A DNA stretch of 64,000 bases from positions 4,507,423 through 4,571,422 of the forward strand of contig JAKSZT010054335.1 of NCBI GenBank assembly GCA_026826555.1, in the 5' to 3' direction. Of the stretch, positions 23,960 to 64,000 are shown piece after piece. The position numbers and the translations under genes were made by a program. Numbering within the stretch: position 1 is the stretch's first letter; every line of letters begins with the position of its first letter. The notes beneath the pieces were generated by a model that saw only the letters and a program-made list of their open reading frames with translations, had not been told where the DNA came from and searched no databases. Source of the stretch: Tolypeutes matacus (lineage: Eukaryota > Chordata > Mammalia > Cingulata > Chlamyphoridae).

Positions 23960-24279
23960 CTCCCCTTCCCACCCCCACTAGCTGTCTGTGTCCATTCGCT
24001 GGATGATCTACTGTGTCTGTTTTTTGCCTTCTCTTCTCATTTTTCTCCTCTAGGCTTCACCGGGATTTAATCTTAGGGACCTCCAATGTGGGAGAGAGGC
24101 ACTCTGTTACTTGTGCCACCTCAGTTCCTGGTTTTTGGTGCATCTCGCCTTGACTCTCCCATGTCTCTCTTCTGTTGCGTCAACATCTTGCTGTGTGGTT
24201 CGTCACACGGGCCTGGCTTGCCGCATGGGCCTGGCTTACCTGCTCGCCTTTTTTTACCAGGAGGCCCCGGAGATTGAAC
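23960..24279 (-). repeat. SINE part of the HCFC2 retrocopy
   Basis: Starts abruptly at GTTCAATCTCCGGGGCC, the B-box region of a SINE head, with the first ~45 bp of that head missing. A second head follows (gaactgaggtggcacaagta). The same two-part arrangement occurs at 56655-57095. Confidence 0.75.
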
Positions 24280-24752
24280 CTGGGAACATTATTGTTTGAA
24301 TCTTCACTTTCATTTGCCAGGCCACCAAACAAATAGCATTTGTTACCATACAAAGAAAAGCTATGTCCAAGTCGAGGACAAGGAGGTAAACCAGAAGAGG
24401 GGGGATGGGGTTTCACTTTTTTCCATAACCAATGACTTGCTTGTAATTCATATAACTCGTTGCTGTATCTTCCATATTCAACCATTCCCCCAAAAACTAA
24501 TATTCTGGTACCATCACAGACAAATCCATGAGCAGCACAGCCTGGAGGGATGTCTCCTCTAACTGCTGGTAGGAACCACTGATTTGTAACGGTGTTGTAG
24601 ACGTGCAGCTCATCCGCTATGCCCTCATTGCCCCCTCCAAAGATGATCATCAGCTCACGGATGGCCACGGCCCGGTGTCCATGGCGGGCACGGGGGACCG
24701 GCCCCGTGAAGGAGGAAACCCGCCTCCAGTTGAGGAGGCTGGGAGCCGCCAT
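24180..24752 (-). CDS. HCFC2 (retrocopy): Open frame: HCFC2 kelch N-terminus fused to SINE-derived tail
   Basis: A 190-codon frame starts at the normal HCFC2 initiator (context AAGATGG). Residues 1-158 match host cell factor 2 from its first residues ([11 protein letters not shown]) through the first kelch repeats ([29 protein letters not shown]), with about three differences from the human protein as I recall it. HCFC2 is a kelch/fibronectin-III nuclear protein of about 790 residues. This copy stops at VPR, where codon 158 is split 2+1 nt, and adds 32 residues read from a SINE before a stop. No frameshift or early stop is present. With no known promoter and the propeller incomplete, expression and function are unproven. 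It lies antisense to ANO10. Confidence 0.8.
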   Translation of the reverse strand: MAAPSLLNWRRVSSFTGPVPRARHGHRAVAIRELMIIFGGGNEGIADELHVYNTVTNQWFLPAVRGDIPPGCAAHGFVCDGTRILVFGGMVEYGRYSNELYELQASHWLWKKVKPHPPSSGLPPCPRLGHSFSLYGNKCYLFGGLANESEDSNNNVPRFNLRGLLVKKGEQVSQAHAASQARVTNHTARC

Positions 24753-24789
24753 CTTCCCAACCCCCGCCCCTCTAATTCTTCCACTTTTT

Positions 24790-61404
<36,615 letters not shown>

Positions 61405-61705
61405 GTAATTGAGAAGACAATCATTCCTTTAAAGATAAATAACAAAACGAGGCATTGTGATTTAATGTTGGGAAAACTGGAAGCCGTCTGTGTGACCTCA
61501 GCCTGTCACAAACTCTCTGGGCCTTGCTTTTCTTGTTTTTGAGATTACGAGTTGGGAGTGTGTGTGAAATAATCTCTAAGACCCTTTCAGATGCGAAGCT
61601 CTGTGATCTCGATTCATCCAAAGGCAAAGGAGCCAGGGATTATTAATTCATGTGCAGGGCTTATTGCTGAAATTTCACTTATTTAGTGAAGTAAAAGAAA
61701 ATCTC

Positions 61706-61887
61706 GGGAAACGGCTGTGGCTCAATCAGTAGGGCTCCCGTTTACCATATGGGAGGCCCTGGGTTCGGTTCCCGGGGCCTCCTGGTGAAGGCAGGCCCGC
61801 CCGCACGGCGTGGTTAGCTGACCCAGTGAGCACAAGCAGCAAGGGGGGGATAAATGAATAAATAAATAAAAAAAAAAAAAAAAGAAA
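61706..61887 (+). mobile_element. tRNA-Ala-derived SINE (DAS-type)
   Basis: Head aacggctgtggctcaatcag, then accatatgggagg and gggttcggttcccggggcc, body with gtgagcacaagcagc, and a (aaat)n/A tail. Perfect 13-bp duplication aaaagaaaatctc at 61693-61705 and 61888-61900. Confidence 0.92.
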
Positions 61888-62034
61888 AAAAGAAAATCTC
61901 CAAATTCAAGTGGATGGTCTAAATGTAGAGGGTTTTATTTCTTAATGAAAACTGTAGGGCTCTAGGCACCTGCAGACCGGAAAACAATGGTGGTATAAAA
62001 CTGCAAGAGAGAAAAGGAAGGAATGGGTACAGAA

Positions 62035-63203
62035 ACTGATTTTTTTTTTTCTTATTTTATAAGTTTTTATTTGGGAATAATTTCAGGCTTAGAGAAAAGT
62101 TGCAAGAATAGTACTGTTTTCTTAAATCTACCTGTTGTTAACATTTTACACCATTTGCTTCATCATTTCTCCTCTCTCCTGCCCTCTGTCTCTCTCCACA
62201 CACACATGCACGCGTGCTTTTTTCTTACTGAACCATTAAAGGGTACATTCCATTCATCTTGGCCTTTCACCCCTAAATACCTCAATTTGTATTTCTTAAG
62301 AACAGGGATATTCTTTTACAAAACTACAGTACAGTTATTGACTTCAGGAAATTGATTAATAAAATACCCTTATGATCTACCATCCTTATTCCAATTTTAT
62401 CAATTGAGTCAATAATGTTCTTTATATTATTTTTTCTCCTCCAGTACAAGATCCAGTCTAGGATTAGGAATTGTATTTAGTTGTCATGGCTCCTTAGCCT
62501 TCTTTAATCTGGAATGTTTTTCTACAAGCTTTCTTTGTCTTTTATAACATTGGCATTTTTTAAAGAATACAGGCCCTCTTCCCCCTATTGTAGTTGAACA
62601 TTTCTCATTTTGGATTTTCTGATGTTTCCTCATGAATAGATTCAGGTTATGCATTCTCAGCAAGTGATTTTGTGTTCTTCTCAGGGTATCATGTCTGGAG
62701 GCAGTTGTCCACCTACACCTTCTTTGTTGTTTTTGATCTGGCCAAAGGGGTTGTCTGATTTCTTTATAGTACAGTTACTACTTCTACTCTTGTGGCTAAG
62801 TATTCTGAGGAGTAGACACTATAAAACCATGCAGATATTCTACTTCTCCCCTGAGATTTAGCATCCATCCAATCTTTACTGTGACTGACTGTGCAAAATG
62901 ATTATTTTCTACATCCAGCACCACCTCCCTGTTTGCCAGTTTGTATTTGGCCTTCTGCTGTAGCAAGAGTTTTTCCCATCCACTCTGTCCATCCGTCTGT
63001 TACTAGTGTGGACTCATGAGTTTCTATTTTTTCAGTGGCTTACTATACTTAATTATTTTGTTGTCCTGGATTTGGCCAGTGGAATCCCTGCAAGTTGGCC
63101 TCTGTCCTTCATCTTTTTTCTCTTTTGTTTGTTTGTTTATCATTTCCTTAATTTGAGGGGAAAATAAGATGTTCCAGATTTATCATGCACCTACCCTTCC
63201 CTA
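62035..63203 (-). repeat. Old L1 3' end (antisense)
   Basis: Begins with poly-T (62039-62050), the tail. Wording such as tttgggaataatttcaggct, acaagatccagtctaggatt and tggatttggccagtggaatc is typical of antisense L1MB/MC 3' UTR. Cut at 63203 by the retroviral LTR. Confidence 0.75.
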
Positions 63204-63559
63204 TGTTGTGGCTGTCGCGATGAGAAACCCAAACGGCACTCGGAGAAGTGGAGGAACCAGCCTTTATTACGCACGCAGGCCCAGAGGAGAGTTCGGTTTC
63301 CAAATTCTGGGCCCCGAGCCCCAGTTTTCTGGAGTTTTTATTGGGTCTGCAGGCTCCCTTTCATTGGCTAGCGAGTTGGCGGGTGGAATTTTCCATTACC
63401 TTAGGCAACTAAGCAAGCGTGGTTACAGAAGCAGAACTGCAGGTTAGAAAATCAAGCGGGCAGGGTTACAGAGCCAGAGGCGCAGGTTCCAGTTCTAAGG
63501 CAGGAGATTCCTGTCAGGAAAAGGGGGAGGGGGAGGGCTGCAGTGACCTTCCTTTATCA
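63204..63559 (-). mobile_element. 3' LTR of a class I endogenous retrovirus
   Basis: 356 bp with TG...CA ends on the - strand (TGATAAAGGAAGG start at 63559, ...CCACAACA end at 63204). It is preceded by a polypurine tract AAAAGGGGGAAA (63560-63571). Inside are a TATA-like AATAAAAAC (about 63340) and a poly(A) signal AATAAA (63263-63268 on +), the usual gammaretroviral LTR order. The 5' LTR lies beyond 64000. Confidence 0.88.
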
Positions 63560-64000
63560 TTTCCCCCTTTTGATACCCTTGTAATTCCCATAGGGCATCA
63601 TCTGTGCTCAGGGGGCTGTATCCCCTTAGGGCTAGAATCTTGGTGGTGGTTATGCGTGATGTGGTAGTTTCAGTGAACCTGATGAGTGCCTTCATCAGGC
63701 AGGGGCCAGAGATGGCTGCTCCCAGCAAGATGGATAAGGCCCCAGCCAGGGGCAGAAGCCAAGAGGTTTCCAGCCCCAGAACTCGTTTAACTGGTTTTCC
63801 CTCTTTTGGATTTGATCTCTAAGTTCTTTCACTTTGGTAGTGACTATTCCTGTCTTATTAACATAATAATAGCACTCTTCCCCCAGGAAGATACACGGTC
63901 CCCCCTTTCCTCACAAACGGAGGCTTCGGATAACTTATAACATTCTGCCGGCATGTAGGTACAGTGGGGAAAGGGAGAGGAGGGTTGGTATTTCCCTGCG
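63560..64000 (-). pseudogene. Class I ERV env transmembrane-subunit remnant (incomplete at window edge)
   Basis: On the - strand, from the window edge, one frame shows the end of a CX6CC-like motif, a heptad region and a Trp-rich membrane-proximal segment. After a frame change a second frame (63495-63728) carries the hydrophobic anchor end and cytoplasmic tail, reaching about 65 bp into the LTR before its stop. The break between the frames means no intact Env is encoded here. The surface subunit, pol and gag would lie to the right of 64000. Confidence 0.8.

Larger units (their letters stand above)
23451..24773 (-). mobile_element. Retrocopy of a chimeric HCFC2-SINE-L1 transcript
   Basis: On the - strand it starts at 24773 with a short G/C-rich leader and the HCFC2 start codon. 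It runs to codon 158 of HCFC2 without introns, switches at 24280/24279 to SINE sequence, continues into L1-type 3' sequence, and ends with AATAAATAAA and a poly(A) tail (poly-T 23451-23466 on +). The duplication aattcttccacttttt lies at 23437-23452 and 24774-24789. The empty site ttttt/aaaa fits L1 endonuclease. The enclosing duplication and single A-tail argue for one insertion of one RNA. Confidence 0.85.

Overview
The window is mammalian nuclear DNA: one protein-coding gene split into short exons with GT-AG introns, set in dense interspersed repeats. The commonest short repeat has a head resembling tRNA-Ala, followed by a tail of A/T-rich or GAGCAGA-like sequence. From memory this is the DAS SINE of armadillos, so an armadillo (Xenarthra, Cingulata) is the most likely source. 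The recognisable proteins differ only moderately from their human counterparts as I remember them.

The gene is ANO10 (anoctamin 10, TMEM16K), an endoplasmic-reticulum lipid scramblase, on the + strand. Nine coding exons lie between 26631 and 61404. They correspond to human exons 2-10 and encode residues 1-556 of about 660. Every junction keeps the reading frame and has GT-AG borders. The last exons lie beyond 64000 and the non-coding first exon lies upstream or was not recognised. All five calcium-site residues I remember for TMEM16K (E448, D497, E500, E529, D533) are encoded, so the gene looks functional.

Layout. (1) 1-9800: remains of a class I endogenous retrovirus on the - strand (gag-like and LTR-like sequence on the right, env transmembrane remnant and a 19-bp tandem array on the left), broken by a - strand L1, a solo ERVL-like LTR, SINEs and a hAT element. 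(2) 10640-14960: a 5'-truncated L1. (3) 15-26 kb: old L1, L2 and MIR fragments, plus a - strand retrocopy (23451-24773) of a chimeric HCFC2 transcript. (4) 26.6-32.4 kb: ANO10 exons 2-4. (5) 32.4-53.3 kb: a 20.9-kb intron holding a nest in which an old HAL1-like element (about 35773-46420) was entered by two solo LTRs, a full-length L1 with an extra 3' segment, and SINEs. (6) 53.3-61.4 kb: exons 5-10. (7) 62-64 kb: an old L1 3' end and the 3' LTR plus env of a second class I retrovirus running off the window.

The most unusual item is the HCFC2 retrocopy. Residues 1-158 of HCFC2 are joined, at what looks like an exon end, to SINE and L1 sequence and a poly(A) tail, and one 16-bp target-site duplication flanks the whole unit. 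It therefore appears to copy a prematurely terminated, transposon-exonised mRNA, and it keeps an open 190-codon frame.
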